Source: an uncultured Bacteroidia bacterium (GTDB taxonomy: Bacteria; Bacteroidota; Bacteroidia; Bacteroidales; UBA932). Taken from it: a stretch of DNA of 64,000 nucleotides. Position 1 is the stretch's first letter. Every line of letters begins with the position of its first letter. The stretch spans positions 1 through 64,000 of the forward strand of contig CACZXH010000011.1 of the NCBI GenBank assembly GCA_902785065.1. The letters are read 5' to 3'. Both the position numbers and the translations under genes were made by a program. Shown here piece after piece: positions 34,162 to 42,480 of the stretch. Under the pieces are notes generated by a model. That model did not search any database. It was not told the DNA's origin and saw nothing but the letters and a program-made list of their open reading frames with translations.

Positions 34162-34196
34162 ACCTTCTGAAAAAGCCCGTGTCTAAACCACTGTCT

Positions 34197-34595
34197 ATGA
34201 GCAAAAGAAACGACATAACCACGCCGGAAGGCTACTTCGAGAACCTGCAGCAGCGGCTCTCGGAGATTCCCGCCCGCCCCGTCCGCGTCAGCCCGGTCCA
34301 CCGCCTGGCGCCGTACGCGGCCATCGCCGCCAGCTTCCTGGTGGCCGTACTGCTGGGCAACGCCGTCCTCCGCCGCACGGCCCCCGTTTCCGACGAAGAC
34401 GATACCTGGACCTATGTGTCCTACCTCGCCGACGCCCTGGATCCGGACGGCGCCGTGATGATGGACTTTTATGACTATTATGGCGAGGAAGAGGAGCAGC
34501 AAGGCCTTTCCGCCGAGGATATCGTCAACTACCTGCTCGCAGACGGCATTTCTGTCGAACACTTGAATTATCTCAGCTATGAAGAAGGTTATTAG
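34197..34595 (+). CDS. Small single-pass membrane protein, candidate anti-sigma factor
   Basis: The 132-residue protein has a cytoplasmic N-terminus (KRNDITTPEGYFENLQQRL, a motif common in proteins encoded next to Bacteroidota ECF sigma genes), one membrane helix (about 42-62) and an acidic periplasmic tail. The typical anti-sigma zinc motif is not seen, so inhibition of the sigma factor is only inferred from position. The ATG at 34197 is chosen over a GTG at 34179. Its end overlaps the next gene by 17 bases. Confidence 0.6.
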   Translation: MSKRNDITTPEGYFENLQQRLSEIPARPVRVSPVHRLAPYAAIAASFLVAVLLGNAVLRRTAPVSDEDDTWTYVSYLADALDPDGAVMMDFYDYYGEEEEQQGLSAEDIVNYLLADGISVEHLNYLSYEEGY

Positions 34596-35157
34596 TGTAC
34601 TGTGCGCCCTCGTGATCCTGTCCATGGGCGCCTTTGCCCAGGGTCCCCAGGGACCCCGCCGGGGTGGCGACAACGGCTGGCGCGAGCGCGTCCGGGCCGA
34701 GAAGGTCGCCTTCCTGACCGAGGAGATCGACCTCACCGAAAGCGAGGCCCAGGTCTTCTGGCCCATCTACAACGAAATCCAGAAGTCGCAGCGCGACTCC
34801 TTCGAGGAAGTGAAGAAAGCCTATGACGCCATGGCCAAGGGCGTCGAGGAGAAGAAGGGCAGCAAGGAAATGGAGAAACTGGTCAAGGCCTACATCGACG
34901 CCAAGGAAAAGAACGAAGGCATCGAGACCAAGTACCTGAACAAACTCCTCAAGGTCCTCCCTGCCGAAAAGGTCGCCCGCTACTATGTGGCCGAGGAGAA
35001 ATTCCGCCACCAGCAGATCGGACGCCTCGGGAACGGCAACTTCCCCAACCTCCGCATGAGCGAAGAGCAGAAACAGCAGTGGAAGGAGCGCGGCGAACAG
35101 ATGCGGGAACAGTTCCGCAACTGGACGGGACAGAATCAGAAGAAAGACAGTGAATAG
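34579..35157 (+). CDS. Spy/CpxP-like periplasmic protein
   Basis: The 192-residue protein has a signal peptide (MKKVISVLCALVILSMGAFA), a Gly/Pro/Arg-rich linker and a long helical, highly charged body with an LTESEA motif (EEIDLTESEAQVFWPIYNE, near residue 54), the Bacteroidota version of the LTxxQ feature of Spy/CpxP. Relatives are ATP-independent periplasmic chaperones or stress regulators. Overlap with the membrane protein and the sigma factor upstream suggests an envelope-stress circuit. A strong terminator follows at 35194. Confidence 0.7.
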   Translation: MKKVISVLCALVILSMGAFAQGPQGPRRGGDNGWRERVRAEKVAFLTEEIDLTESEAQVFWPIYNEIQKSQRDSFEEVKKAYDAMAKGVEEKKGSKEMEKLVKAYIDAKEKNEGIETKYLNKLLKVLPAEKVARYYVAEEKFRHQQIGRLGNGNFPNLRMSEEQKQQWKERGEQMREQFRNWTGQNQKKDSE

Positions 35158-35193
35158 CTTCTCGAAGCGTTGATTAATAGTTGGTTAGGAAAA

Positions 35194-35227
35194 ACAACCC
35201 GGTGAGTTTTTCACCGGGTTGTTTTTT
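35194..35227 (+). terminator. Rho-independent terminator of the sigma-factor operon
   Basis: AACAACCCGGTGA (35194-35206) and TCACCGGGTTGTT (35211-35223) form a perfect 13-bp stem with a 4-base loop, followed by a T-run. An A-run on the other side lets it serve the convergent ABC gene too. Confidence 0.85.
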
Positions 35228-35232
35228 GTATC

Positions 35233-35895
35233 TCACTGCGCGTCGACGAACTGGCCGTCCCGCATCACGAGGGTCCGGTCGCAGAGGGCTGCCAGGGACG
35301 GATCGTGGGTGACAATGACGACGGTCTGGCCCAGGCGGTCGCGGAGGTCGAAGAACAGGCGGTGGATTTCCTCCTTGGTCTTGCTGTCCAGGTTGCCGGA
35401 GGGCTCGTCGGCGAAGAGGATCGCGGGGTCGTTCACGAGGGCGCGGGCGATCGCGACGCGCTGTTGCTCGCCGCCGGAGAGTTCCGACGGCTTGTGCGTA
35501 AGCCGCGCGGACAGGCCCACCTCGCCCAGCAGGCGGGTGGCCTTCTCCCGCGCCGCGCGCATGGGAAGGCCGCCGATGAGGGCCGGGATGGTCACGTTCT
35601 CCAGGGCGTCGAACTCCGGAAGAAGGTGATGGGCCTGGAAGACAAAGCCGATCCGGCGGTTCCGGAAGGCCGACAACTCCCGCTGGCCCAGGTGCAGGAC
35701 ATCTGTCCCGTCCACGGTAAGGGAGCCCGCATCCGGCGTGGACAGGGTGCCCAGGATCTGCAGGAGGGTGGACTTCCCCGCCCCGGACGCGCCCATGATG
35801 GCCACGACTTCGCCGCGCTCCGCCTGGAAATCAACGCCCTTCAGCACTTTGAGCGTGCCGAAACTCTTCTCGATTCCTTTTGCTTCGATAATCAT
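35233..35895 (-). CDS. ABC transporter ATPase, LolD/MacB type
   Basis: The 220-residue ATPase has Walker [10 protein letters not shown] near residue 37, Q-loop [16 protein letters not shown] near 88, signature [15 protein letters not shown] near 142, Walker [13 protein letters not shown] near 163 and the H-loop [10 protein letters not shown] near 196. Its length and DEPSGNLD sequence match the LolD/FtsE/MacB group that powers lipoprotein release or type VII ABC export. No permease gene is adjacent, so its membrane partner is encoded elsewhere. The start at 35895 lies 4 bases after a -7 element (TATTTTTG). Confidence 0.88.
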   Translation of the reverse strand: MIIEAKGIEKSFGTLKVLKGVDFQAERGEVVAIMGASGAGKSTLLQILGTLSTPDAGSLTVDGTDVLHLGQRELSAFRNRRIGFVFQAHHLLPEFDALENVTIPALIGGLPMRAAREKATRLLGEVGLSARLTHKPSELSGGEQQRVAIARALVNDPAILFADEPSGNLDSKTKEEIHRLFFDLRDRLGQTVVIVTHDPSLAALCDRTLVMRDGQFVDAQ

Positions 35896-35899
35896 ACGA

Positions 35900-35907
35900 C
35901 AAAAATA
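35900..35907 (-). promoter_or_regulatory. Promoter -7 element (TATTTTTG) of the LolD-like gene
   Basis: TATTTTTG lies 4 bases before the ATG at 35895, implying a leaderless mRNA, and sets the start of the gene. Confidence 0.6.
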
Positions 35908-35950
35908 AGGAAAAAACACCGAATCGGTGTGGTATTCGGAAAAAAAGTCG

Positions 35951-35958
35951 TATCTTTG
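35951..35958 (+). promoter_or_regulatory. Promoter -7 element (TATCTTTG) of rpsP-rimM
   Basis: An exact TAnnTTTG is followed by a roughly 55-base leader to the rpsP ATG at 36020. The longer leader is typical of ribosomal protein genes in the group. Confidence 0.65.
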
Positions 35959-36019
35959 CCGTCCGCAATCTCGAGAAGGTTGCATAACGCATTTATTAAC
36001 AAACAAAAACAGATTCACA

Positions 36020-36528
36020 ATGGCTGTTAAAATCAGACTCCAGCGCCACGGTAAGAAGAATTTCGCATTCTTCCACATTGTTGTGGCCGATTCCCGTTCC
36101 CCGCGTGACGGACGTTTCATCGAGCAGCTCGGCTCCTACAACCCGAACACCAACCCCGCCACCATCGTCCTTGACAGCGACAAGGCCCTGAAGTGGCTCA
36201 ACGTCGGTGCCCAGCCCACGCTGACGGCCCGCCGCATCCTCTCCTACGAAGGTGTCCTGCTTCGCAAGCACCTCCAGGAAGGTGTCGCCAAGGGTGCCCT
36301 CACCCAGGCCCAGGCCGACGAGAAGTTCGCCGCTTGGAAGGCTGGCCAGGATCAGAAGATCGCCAACAAGAAGGCCGGTCTGAAGAACGAGGCCATCGCC
36401 AAGGCGAAGGAAGCCAAGGCCGCCGAGGCCAAGGTCAACGAGGCCCGCGCCGAAGCCATCGCCACCGCAAGGCCGCCGAAGAGGCTGCCGCCGCGGCCGC
36501 CGAGGCCGTCGAGACCCCTGCTGAATAA
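36020..36528 (+). pseudogene. rpsP: 30S ribosomal protein S16 gene with a frameshift in the C-terminal tail
   Basis: The N-terminal S16 domain ([14 protein letters not shown], then [16 protein letters not shown] and [15 protein letters not shown]) is intact to about residue 150, followed by the Ala/Lys/Glu-rich tail usual in Bacteroidota. Around 36466-36472 the frame slips: the annotated frame runs on past the rimM start, whereas a single added base restores [19 protein letters not shown] and a stop at 36526-36528, overlapping the rimM ATG in the usual TAATG way. Length 509 bases is one short of a whole number of codons. S16 is essential in most bacteria, so a sequencing or assembly error is the likeliest cause. 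Confidence 0.85.
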
Positions 36529-37006
36529 TGCAGCGGATCGGGCAGGTACTGAAATCCAACGGCCGGGACGGCGAGCTCCTCGTGAGCTTCTCCGGGATCG
36601 CGCCCGAGGAAATCGACCTTGAGGAACCGGTGTTCATCGAATTCGATGGACTGCCGGTTCCCTTTTATTTTGAAGCATTCGGGGCAACGCCCGCGCCCTC
36701 GTCCGCCTGACCGGCGTGCACAACCTCACGGACGCCGACGAACTCGCCGGCGCTATCCTCTACGCCGAGGACGACCTCTACGAAGACGAGGATGAAGACC
36801 TGACCGGCTGGACCGTCCTGGATGCGGACGGAACGAAAGTCGGCACCGTATCAGCCCACGAAGACATTCCCGGCAACCCCTGCATCTGGGTGGAAACCGG
36901 CCGCGGCGAGAGTCTCCTCCCCCTGCGGGAAGAACTCGTCCTGGACGTGGATGAAACGGAAAAGACCCTCCGGATGGAGATTCCAGAGGGCCTTTTAGAT
37001 CTGTAA
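36528..37006 (+). pseudogene. rimM: Ribosome maturation factor RimM gene with a frameshift
   Basis: RimM assists 30S head assembly and acts with S16, its upstream neighbour. The first frame (36528-36710) gives [21 protein letters not shown] and reaches PVPFYFEAF; the second (from about 36680) continues RGNARALVRLTGVHNLTDADELAG and the PRC-barrel-like C-terminus to LLDL at 37006. Joined, they give a near-normal protein of about 160 residues. The break at about 36675-36685, next to GGGG, is consistent with a small deletion (net -1 mod 3). A neighbouring frameshift in rpsP argues for sequence error rather than two independent losses. Confidence 0.85.
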
Positions 37007-37015
37007 ATCAATCAA

Positions 37016-38416
37016 TTACTTCGTATAACCTGCCAACTTCGCAATCAGCGGAGCGATTTCCGCATTGTCTTTGACAGTGTTGAACTCCTCGGCGCAGGCA
37101 CCCGTGACGTACAGGCCCACCGGCGAACCGGAGTGGGAGCCGAAGCTCCACTGGTAGCCGGCGGCGCGGTCCAGCGCGCGGACCACGTCGGCAACGATCT
37201 GGAAGTTCGTGGAATACAGGTTCTCTTCGGTCAGGTTGCGGTCGCCGCCCTTGCCGAAGGTCTGGTCGTAGATGGCCTTCAGATCCTTCTCGACGCGCTC
37301 GCTCACCTGGACGTCACCCCACATACCCGTTTCCTCGGCGAAGAAAGCCTTTACAGCCTCCCAGGTCGGGGTCTTGAACGGCTGGCCCTCCGGGAAGAAC
37401 TTGGTACGGAACAGGTTCGTCAGCTCGTCGACGCAGGCGTGCTGCTTGGCGAGCCGCTCCGGATGCATCTCGTAGCGGCCGCTGCCCAGCATCAGGCCGC
37501 CGGTCTCGTGGTCGGCCGTGATGACGATGAGGGTCTCCTTCGGGTAGCGGGCGAGGAACGTGAGGGCGAGGTCCACGGACTGGGCCATGTCGTTCACCTC
37601 CTGGAAGCAGGTCGCGGCGTCGTTGCCATGGCCGGCGTAGTCGATCTTGCCGCCTTCGATCATGAAGAAGAAGCCCTTCTTGCCGTAGCGGGCCTCCAGG
37701 TAGCGGATGCCGGCGTCGGTGAAGTCAGCCAGGCGGGTGTCATCTTCCTTGCGGTCGATGGCGTACGGGAGGGAATCCTCCACCTTGGCGCTCAGGCACA
37801 GGACGCGGGGGGCTTTGAGGTCGATGTTCGCGATGGCGCCGGGGCCCTTGAAGATGGCGATGCCGGCGGAATCGGCCTTGTGCTCGAAATAGGCCGCGTC
37901 GTGACCGGAACCCCGGTTCGTCAGGAAGGTCGATCCGGCCATGAAGTCCACCGGGGAATCGATCATCTGGAGCGAAATCTCCTCATAGCCGTTGCGGCTC
38001 GAAGAGTGCGCCACGAAGCTCGCCGGCGTGGCGTGGTTCACGCCCACGCTGGTGGCGACGCCCGTGCCGAAACCGGCCGCATGGGCCCATTCCGTGAGGT
38101 TCGGGGTGGGATTGCCGTCCGGGTCCACGCCCACGACGCTGTTGTTGATCTTCACGCCCGAAGCCAGCGCGGTGCCGGCGGCGGAGGAGTCGGTAACCAG
38201 GGAGTTCGCGGAAACCGTCGTGATGAAGTTCACCACCGGGAAGCTGGTGAAGTTCACGTTTTCCTGACCGTTGGCCTGGTTGTAGAGGTTCGTGCCGATC
38301 ACTTCGTTGACGCCCATGCCGTCGCCGATGAAATAGAACACATACTTGACCTTGGGCTCGGAGGAGCAGCCCATCACGAGCAGGGAAAGCAGGAGAAGAT
38401 AAGCGATTCGTTTCAT
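37016..38416 (-). CDS. Alkaline phosphatase family lipoprotein (PhoA type)
   Basis: The 466-residue enzyme should hydrolyse phosphate monoesters outside the inner membrane. The signal MKRIAYLLLLSLLVMGC ends in a lipobox. Metal-site motifs are FIGDGMG near residue 30, the nucleophile in VTDSSAAGTALASG near 77, MIEGGKIDYAGHGND near 262 and TADHETGG near 303, all as in PhoA. Lid sequences are short. It is the last gene of a four-gene operon and lies 25 bases after the GH20 stop. The ATG at 38416 is used because 38422 is a TTG. Confidence 0.9.
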   Translation of the reverse strand: MKRIAYLLLLSLLVMGCSSEPKVKYVFYFIGDGMGVNEVIGTNLYNQANGQENVNFTSFPVVNFITTVSANSLVTDSSAAGTALASGVKINNSVVGVDPDGNPTPNLTEWAHAAGFGTGVATSVGVNHATPASFVAHSSSRNGYEEISLQMIDSPVDFMAGSTFLTNRGSGHDAAYFEHKADSAGIAIFKGPGAIANIDLKAPRVLCLSAKVEDSLPYAIDRKEDDTRLADFTDAGIRYLEARYGKKGFFFMIEGGKIDYAGHGNDAATCFQEVNDMAQSVDLALTFLARYPKETLIVITADHETGGLMLGSGRYEMHPERLAKQHACVDELTNLFRTKFFPEGQPFKTPTWEAVKAFFAEETGMWGDVQVSERVEKDLKAIYDQTFGKGGDRNLTEENLYSTNFQIVADVVRALDRAAGYQWSFGSHSGSPVGLYVTGACAEEFNTVKDNAEIAPLIAKLAGYTK

Positions 38417-38441
38417 ATACAATGGGTTATTAACAGCTTTC

Positions 38442-40301
38442 TCAATAGATCAGGATCTCATCCGTGAACAGCCATTCCTTCGTCCGGTAGGCGTGATAGC
38501 GGATGTAGCGGGCGTCCTTGCCCACAGAAACACCGTAGGGAATGTACTTCCCGTTCGGATTTTCGTTCAGAAGTTCGCCGGCGAGGGTGTAATGCTCCCC
38601 ATCCAGGGAATACTCCACGGTCACACGGTCGGGCAGATAGACCCAGGCGCCCGGGTCCGCCAGGAAAGTGGCTGTGACGTAGTGCACCGGCTTCACGCTT
38701 CCCAGGTCGATGGTGACATCCACATCGCTCTGGAAGCCCTGCCAGCGGCCGTCACCGTAGGACCAGCCACCGAGGAGGCCGTCCGTGAGGGTGGCCGCGC
38801 GGGCGGCGGGATATTTCGGGTTCCAGGGCTGGGCATAGACGACTTGCGCCCTACGGCCGAGATGGTTCTCCGCCTGGCGGGAGGCCGGCCGGTTGCCCAC
38901 CTCCTCCTCCAGTTTGAACGTCGTGTAACCGCGCTCGCGCAGGGCCGCGGCATGCGCCGTCGCCCGCTCGCGGAAATCGACCGCATCCTTTACCTCCACC
39001 GGGCTCCAGCCAATCTCCGCAATCGCGAATGCGCGCGGATACAGCATATACTCCGTATGGGACGGCTGCGGAATCATTTCGTGCCAGAGATTGCCCTGCA
39101 CGCCCAGCAGATGGCACAAGGAAGCCTCGGGAATGCCGGCGGCCGGGTCGTAGACATAAATGCTGTCGAGGGGCAGGTAGCCGCCGAAGCCTTCCGGCTC
39201 GCGGACCGGCGCGTCCTGGACCTTGTCCAGGTAGCAGCGGTTGCCGGGCGTCATGACGGCATCATGGCCCTGCCGGATGGCCTCCAGGCCGCCTTCGGTC
39301 CCCCGCCACGACATGACCGTGGCGTTCGGGGACAGGCCGCCCTCCAGGATCTCGTCCCAGCCAATCAGCCGACGTCCATGGGCATTCAGGAACTTTTCGA
39401 CACGGCGGACCAGGTAGCTCTGGAGTTCCTCCACGCTGTTCAGGCCCTCCTCCTGCATCCGGCGTTGGCAGTCCGGACAGTCGTGCCAGTCCCGCTTCCC
39501 GGCCTCGTCGCCGCCGATATGGATATACTCCGAGGGAAACAAGTCCATCACCTCGGAGAGCACGTCCTCCATCAGTTCGAACGTCGCTTCCTTGCCCGGG
39601 CAAAGGTCATCAGACGTGTCCTTGCAGCCCACGCCGGGAATGGCGTACACCGTCTCCCGGGAATGGCCGGGCATCTCGATTTCAGGGACGATGGTCATAT
39701 GCCGCTCCGCGGCGTAGGCGACAATCTCCCGGACGTCGTCCTGGGAGAGGAAGCCACCGTAGGACCCCTCGTAGGCGCCCCCACGTTCGCTCCACTGCCT
39801 CCAGGTATCGCCCACCCGCCAGGCGGCCTTCGCCGTCAGCTCGGGGTGCGATTTGACCTCCAACCGCCAGCCGGCGGCGTCGGTCAAGTGGAGATGGAGC
39901 ACATTGAGCTTGACCTCCGAAAGCGCATCGATCTGCTTGAGGATGAAATCCTTGTTCCGGAAATGGCGGGAAATGTCCAGCATGATGCCCCGCCAGGCGA
40001 AGCGGGGGTAATCGATGATCACCCCGCACGGGAGCGGACGCTCCAGCTGCGCGAGGGTGGTATTCGCGCGGTATACGCCTTCGGGCGTATTGGCCTCGAT
40101 ACGGACGCGTTTGGGTGTGATGGTCAGGCGGTACGCCTCCTTGCGGGCAAACTCCGGCAGGAAAGCGCTCCAGCGGGTGAAGGAACGCTTGCCCACGACG
40201 ACTTCCACGTCCTTCGCGGTCGACGTACCGTCACCCCGCTCGAACGAAACGGGCGCCGGGAGAATCCCAAGCGCCACAATCAAAGAGAGGAGGATCTTCA
40301 T
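38442..40301 (-). CDS. GH20 beta-N-acetylhexosaminidase with C-terminal discoidin-like domain
   Basis: The enzyme removes terminal GlcNAc or GalNAc, for example from mucin or glycoprotein glycans. The 619-residue protein has a signal peptide, an N-terminal GH20b domain (about 30-100), the catalytic barrel (about 105-440) with WRGIMLDISRHF and the catalytic pair in HIGGDEAGKRDW near residue 262, and a C-terminal F5/8 type C-like domain (about 490-619) that may bind galactose-containing glycans. Its ATG overlaps the stop of the DUF975 gene by one base, and it is co-transcribed with alkaline phosphatase. Confidence 0.9.
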   Translation of the reverse strand: MKILLSLIVALGILPAPVSFERGDGTSTAKDVEVVVGKRSFTRWSAFLPEFARKEAYRLTITPKRVRIEANTPEGVYRANTTLAQLERPLPCGVIIDYPRFAWRGIMLDISRHFRNKDFILKQIDALSEVKLNVLHLHLTDAAGWRLEVKSHPELTAKAAWRVGDTWRQWSERGGAYEGSYGGFLSQDDVREIVAYAAERHMTIVPEIEMPGHSRETVYAIPGVGCKDTSDDLCPGKEATFELMEDVLSEVMDLFPSEYIHIGGDEAGKRDWHDCPDCQRRMQEEGLNSVEELQSYLVRRVEKFLNAHGRRLIGWDEILEGGLSPNATVMSWRGTEGGLEAIRQGHDAVMTPGNRCYLDKVQDAPVREPEGFGGYLPLDSIYVYDPAAGIPEASLCHLLGVQGNLWHEMIPQPSHTEYMLYPRAFAIAEIGWSPVEVKDAVDFRERATAHAAALRERGYTTFKLEEEVGNRPASRQAENHLGRRAQVVYAQPWNPKYPAARAATLTDGLLGGWSYGDGRWQGFQSDVDVTIDLGSVKPVHYVTATFLADPGAWVYLPDRVTVEYSLDGEHYTLAGELLNENPNGKYIPYGVSVGKDARYIRYHAYRTKEWLFTDEILIY

Positions 40302-41071
40302 TAAATCAGGCCTCCGTTCACTTCATAATCGGCCTTCACGTCCTCATAGAAGGCGGCGACGGAAGTTTCCATGTACGGGGTCAGCCACAGGTAGCCGATG
40401 CCGAAGGTGAACAGGCACAGGAAGCCCCAGCCGATGAAGCTCAACAGCAGCCAGAACAGGTCGAACTTGTGCCCCTTCATCATCGCGCGGCTATGGTCGA
40501 TGGCCTCGTTCGCGCTGAGTTCCGGATGCTCTTCCAGGATAAACGGCGTCATCGAATAGGAGAAGGCCTTCACGATACCGGGAATGATGAAAAGCAGGGA
40601 CCACAGAGCGATGAACAGATTCATGAGGAACATGCCCCAGACCTTGTGCCAGTAACCCGACTTCGCCATCTTGAACATATTTCCCGAGATGGCGTTGTCT
40701 CCCTGAACCAGCAGCTTGAGGAACGCATTGATGAAGCCCACGGACAGCGGCAGTACGACGAAGAAGAGCAGCAGGTAGTACAGGCTCATAGACCCGCTCA
40801 TCTTCGACTGCATCGCGATGTATTCCGGATCCTGCGCCAACGAGAGGCTCGCTTCCATCGACTGACGGATGGCCGTGCTGAAACTGACGGAGGAGGTCAC
40901 CTGCGGCATGTTTTCGTGGATATAGGTTTGCATCTTGACCGTATTGTACATAGACGGGCCAATGGTCAGGTACATGACGGCCATGAAAATGACCGTGGCG
41001 AGCACGGCTTTGCCCCAATTGCCCTTCAGGGCCGCCAGGGCGGCATTCTTGTAGTCGGTATTCCGTTTCAT
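40301..41071 (-). CDS. DUF975-family integral membrane protein
   Basis: The 256-residue protein begins MKRNTDYKNAALAALKGNWGKAVLA, the typical start of DUF975 proteins, and has about five or six membrane segments, with a conserved TPFILEEHPELSANEAIDHSRAMMKGHK stretch near 170-200. The function of the family is unknown. It lies between a DUF4465-like lipoprotein gene (13-base gap) and GH20 (one-base overlap). The start at 41071 is chosen because upstream codons read antisense to other coding sequence. Confidence 0.8.
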   Translation of the reverse strand: MKRNTDYKNAALAALKGNWGKAVLATVIFMAVMYLTIGPSMYNTVKMQTYIHENMPQVTSSVSFSTAIRQSMEASLSLAQDPEYIAMQSKMSGSMSLYYLLLFFVVLPLSVGFINAFLKLLVQGDNAISGNMFKMAKSGYWHKVWGMFLMNLFIALWSLLFIIPGIVKAFSYSMTPFILEEHPELSANEAIDHSRAMMKGHKFDLFWLLLSFIGWGFLCLFTFGIGYLWLTPYMETSVAAFYEDVKADYEVNGGLI

Positions 41072-41084
41072 AAGGGGAGGGTGT

Positions 41085-41858
41085 TTATTCGTAGATTTCC
41101 TGATAATAATAGCCCATGTCGTCCAGGCAGCAGTACAGCGGGAAGTCCGCGCGGCTCGAGGTGAGGTGCAGTTCCAGGGCATCGATCTTCCCGAGGTCGG
41201 TCAGTTCCACCTTCGTCCATTCCTTGAGGTAGCTGGTGCCGTCGATGAGCGCCACCTCCTTGGTGCCGGTCACCTTCTTGTCCAGCGTACCGGTGATAGT
41301 CAGCTTGAGGTAGTCACCGGCCTGGAAGGGACCTTCCGCGAGGCCCGTGCCGTGTACGGCAGCCTGCACGGCGGCCTGCACATTGTGCACGTATGCGAAC
41401 TCCGCAGCGCAGGAAGACGTCTCGTTGGGAATCAGGATCTGGATGGTATGCTCCGGCATCTGCGCGGCTGTCGTGTCATGGAACACGGCATAGGCGCGCG
41501 ATCCCTGGTCGCCGACTTTCGCGTCGAAGACCGCGAACCGGGAAGGTTTCCGGCCGGCCGAAGCATCGGCATCCTTGCCCCGGGCGAGGCAGATGCCGCC
41601 CAGAAAAACTTCGGCCTCGTCCAACTTGGAAAAATGGTACACCGGTCCGATGCGGATGCTCGGGCTGCAAGCGACGGTGTCCTTGCCGCCGTCGAAGAAG
41701 GTGTTGACAAATTCTTCCCATTCATACTCATAGTCCGGCTCGAACGCAATGAGCAGATGGGTGTTGTATTCGTTCTTGTAATCTCCCTTGTTGAAGCAGG
41801 CGGCCGCCAGGAGGGCCGCGGCGCCCAGGAGGGCGCACCGTATCATTTTTCTGTCCAT
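41085..41858 (-). CDS. DUF4465-like lipoprotein
   Basis: The 257-residue protein has a lipoprotein signal (lipobox LAAAC near residue 21) and a beta-rich body. The C-terminal pattern VELTDLGKIDALELHLTSSRADFPLYCCLDDMGYY matches the DUF4465 family, cell-surface beta-sandwich proteins of Bacteroidota often linked to glycan or cofactor uptake. The ATG at 41858 lies 4 bases after a -7 element, and an in-frame ATG at 41846 is an alternative. It is the first gene of the DUF4465-DUF975-GH20-phosphatase operon. Confidence 0.65.
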   Translation of the reverse strand: MDRKMIRCALLGAAALLAAACFNKGDYKNEYNTHLLIAFEPDYEYEWEEFVNTFFDGGKDTVACSPSIRIGPVYHFSKLDEAEVFLGGICLARGKDADASAGRKPSRFAVFDAKVGDQGSRAYAVFHDTTAAQMPEHTIQILIPNETSSCAAEFAYVHNVQAAVQAAVHGTGLAEGPFQAGDYLKLTITGTLDKKVTGTKEVALIDGTSYLKEWTKVELTDLGKIDALELHLTSSRADFPLYCCLDDMGYYYQEIYE

Positions 41859-41862
41859 GGTA

Positions 41863-41870
41863 CAAAACTA
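41863..41870 (-). promoter_or_regulatory. Promoter -7 element (TAGTTTTG) of the DUF4465/GH20/phosphatase operon
   Basis: TAGTTTTG matches TAnnTTTG 4 bases before the ATG at 41858, implying a leaderless transcript. It is back to back with the LemA promoter at 41884. Confidence 0.6.
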
Positions 41871-41883
41871 CATATTTTTTTTC

Positions 41884-41891
41884 TAAATTTG
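41884..41891 (+). promoter_or_regulatory. Promoter -7 element (TAAATTTG) of the LemA-DUF2207 operon
   Basis: TAAATTTG lies 31 bases before the ATG at 41923. Confidence 0.6.
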
Positions 41892-41922
41892 TGTGATAGA
41901 CAAACCAATAAACTTCAATACC

Positions 41923-42477
41923 ATGTCCGTTACACTCATTGTCATCCTGGCCGTTGCGGCCGCCCTGGTCCTCTGGGGCATCAAGGTGCAGAACCAGCTC
42001 GTCCAGAGCGATGAACTTTGCAACAACGCCCTGAAGCAGATCAATGTGCAGCAGGTAAGCCGTTACGACGCCCTCAAGGCCATCGTGAAACTTACCCGCG
42101 AATATGCCTCCTATGAGAGCGAGACGCTGGAGAAAGTGATCGCCCAGCGGAAGATCACCGCCGCCGCGAACCCGACTGTCGACGACATCAATGCCAACGA
42201 GGCCGCCCTCCAGGCCATGAGCGCGAAGCTCATCGCCATCGCCGAGCAGTATCCCGACCTCAAGGCGAACCAGAACTACCAGCAGGCCATGGCGGATGTC
42301 AAGCAGTACGAAGAGAACGTGCGCCTGTCCCGCATGACCTTCAACGACACCGTCACGAAGTACAACAACCAGGTCCGCATGTTCCCGGGCTCCGTGGTGG
42401 CCGGCATCCTGGGCTTCGCCAAGCGCGACTACCTCGCCGACGAGCCCGCCAAGAAGGACTACCCGGACATCTTCTAA
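41923..42477 (+). CDS. LemA family protein
   Basis: The 184-residue protein has an N-terminal membrane anchor (VTLIVILAVAAALVLWG) followed by long helices and the LemA signature (NQYPDLKANQNYQ-like: EQYPDLKANQNYQQAMAD near residue 108). LemA proteins form helical bundles at the membrane with no settled function. The gene lies 3 bases before a DUF2207 gene, the standard pairing. The ATG at 41923 is used because the upstream start lies just after the promoter and adds hydrophilic residues. Confidence 0.9.
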   Translation: MSVTLIVILAVAAALVLWGIKVQNQLVQSDELCNNALKQINVQQVSRYDALKAIVKLTREYASYESETLEKVIAQRKITAAANPTVDDINANEAALQAMSAKLIAIAEQYPDLKANQNYQQAMADVKQYEENVRLSRMTFNDTVTKYNNQVRMFPGSVVAGILGFAKRDYLADEPAKKDYPDIF

Positions 42478-42480
42478 GCA

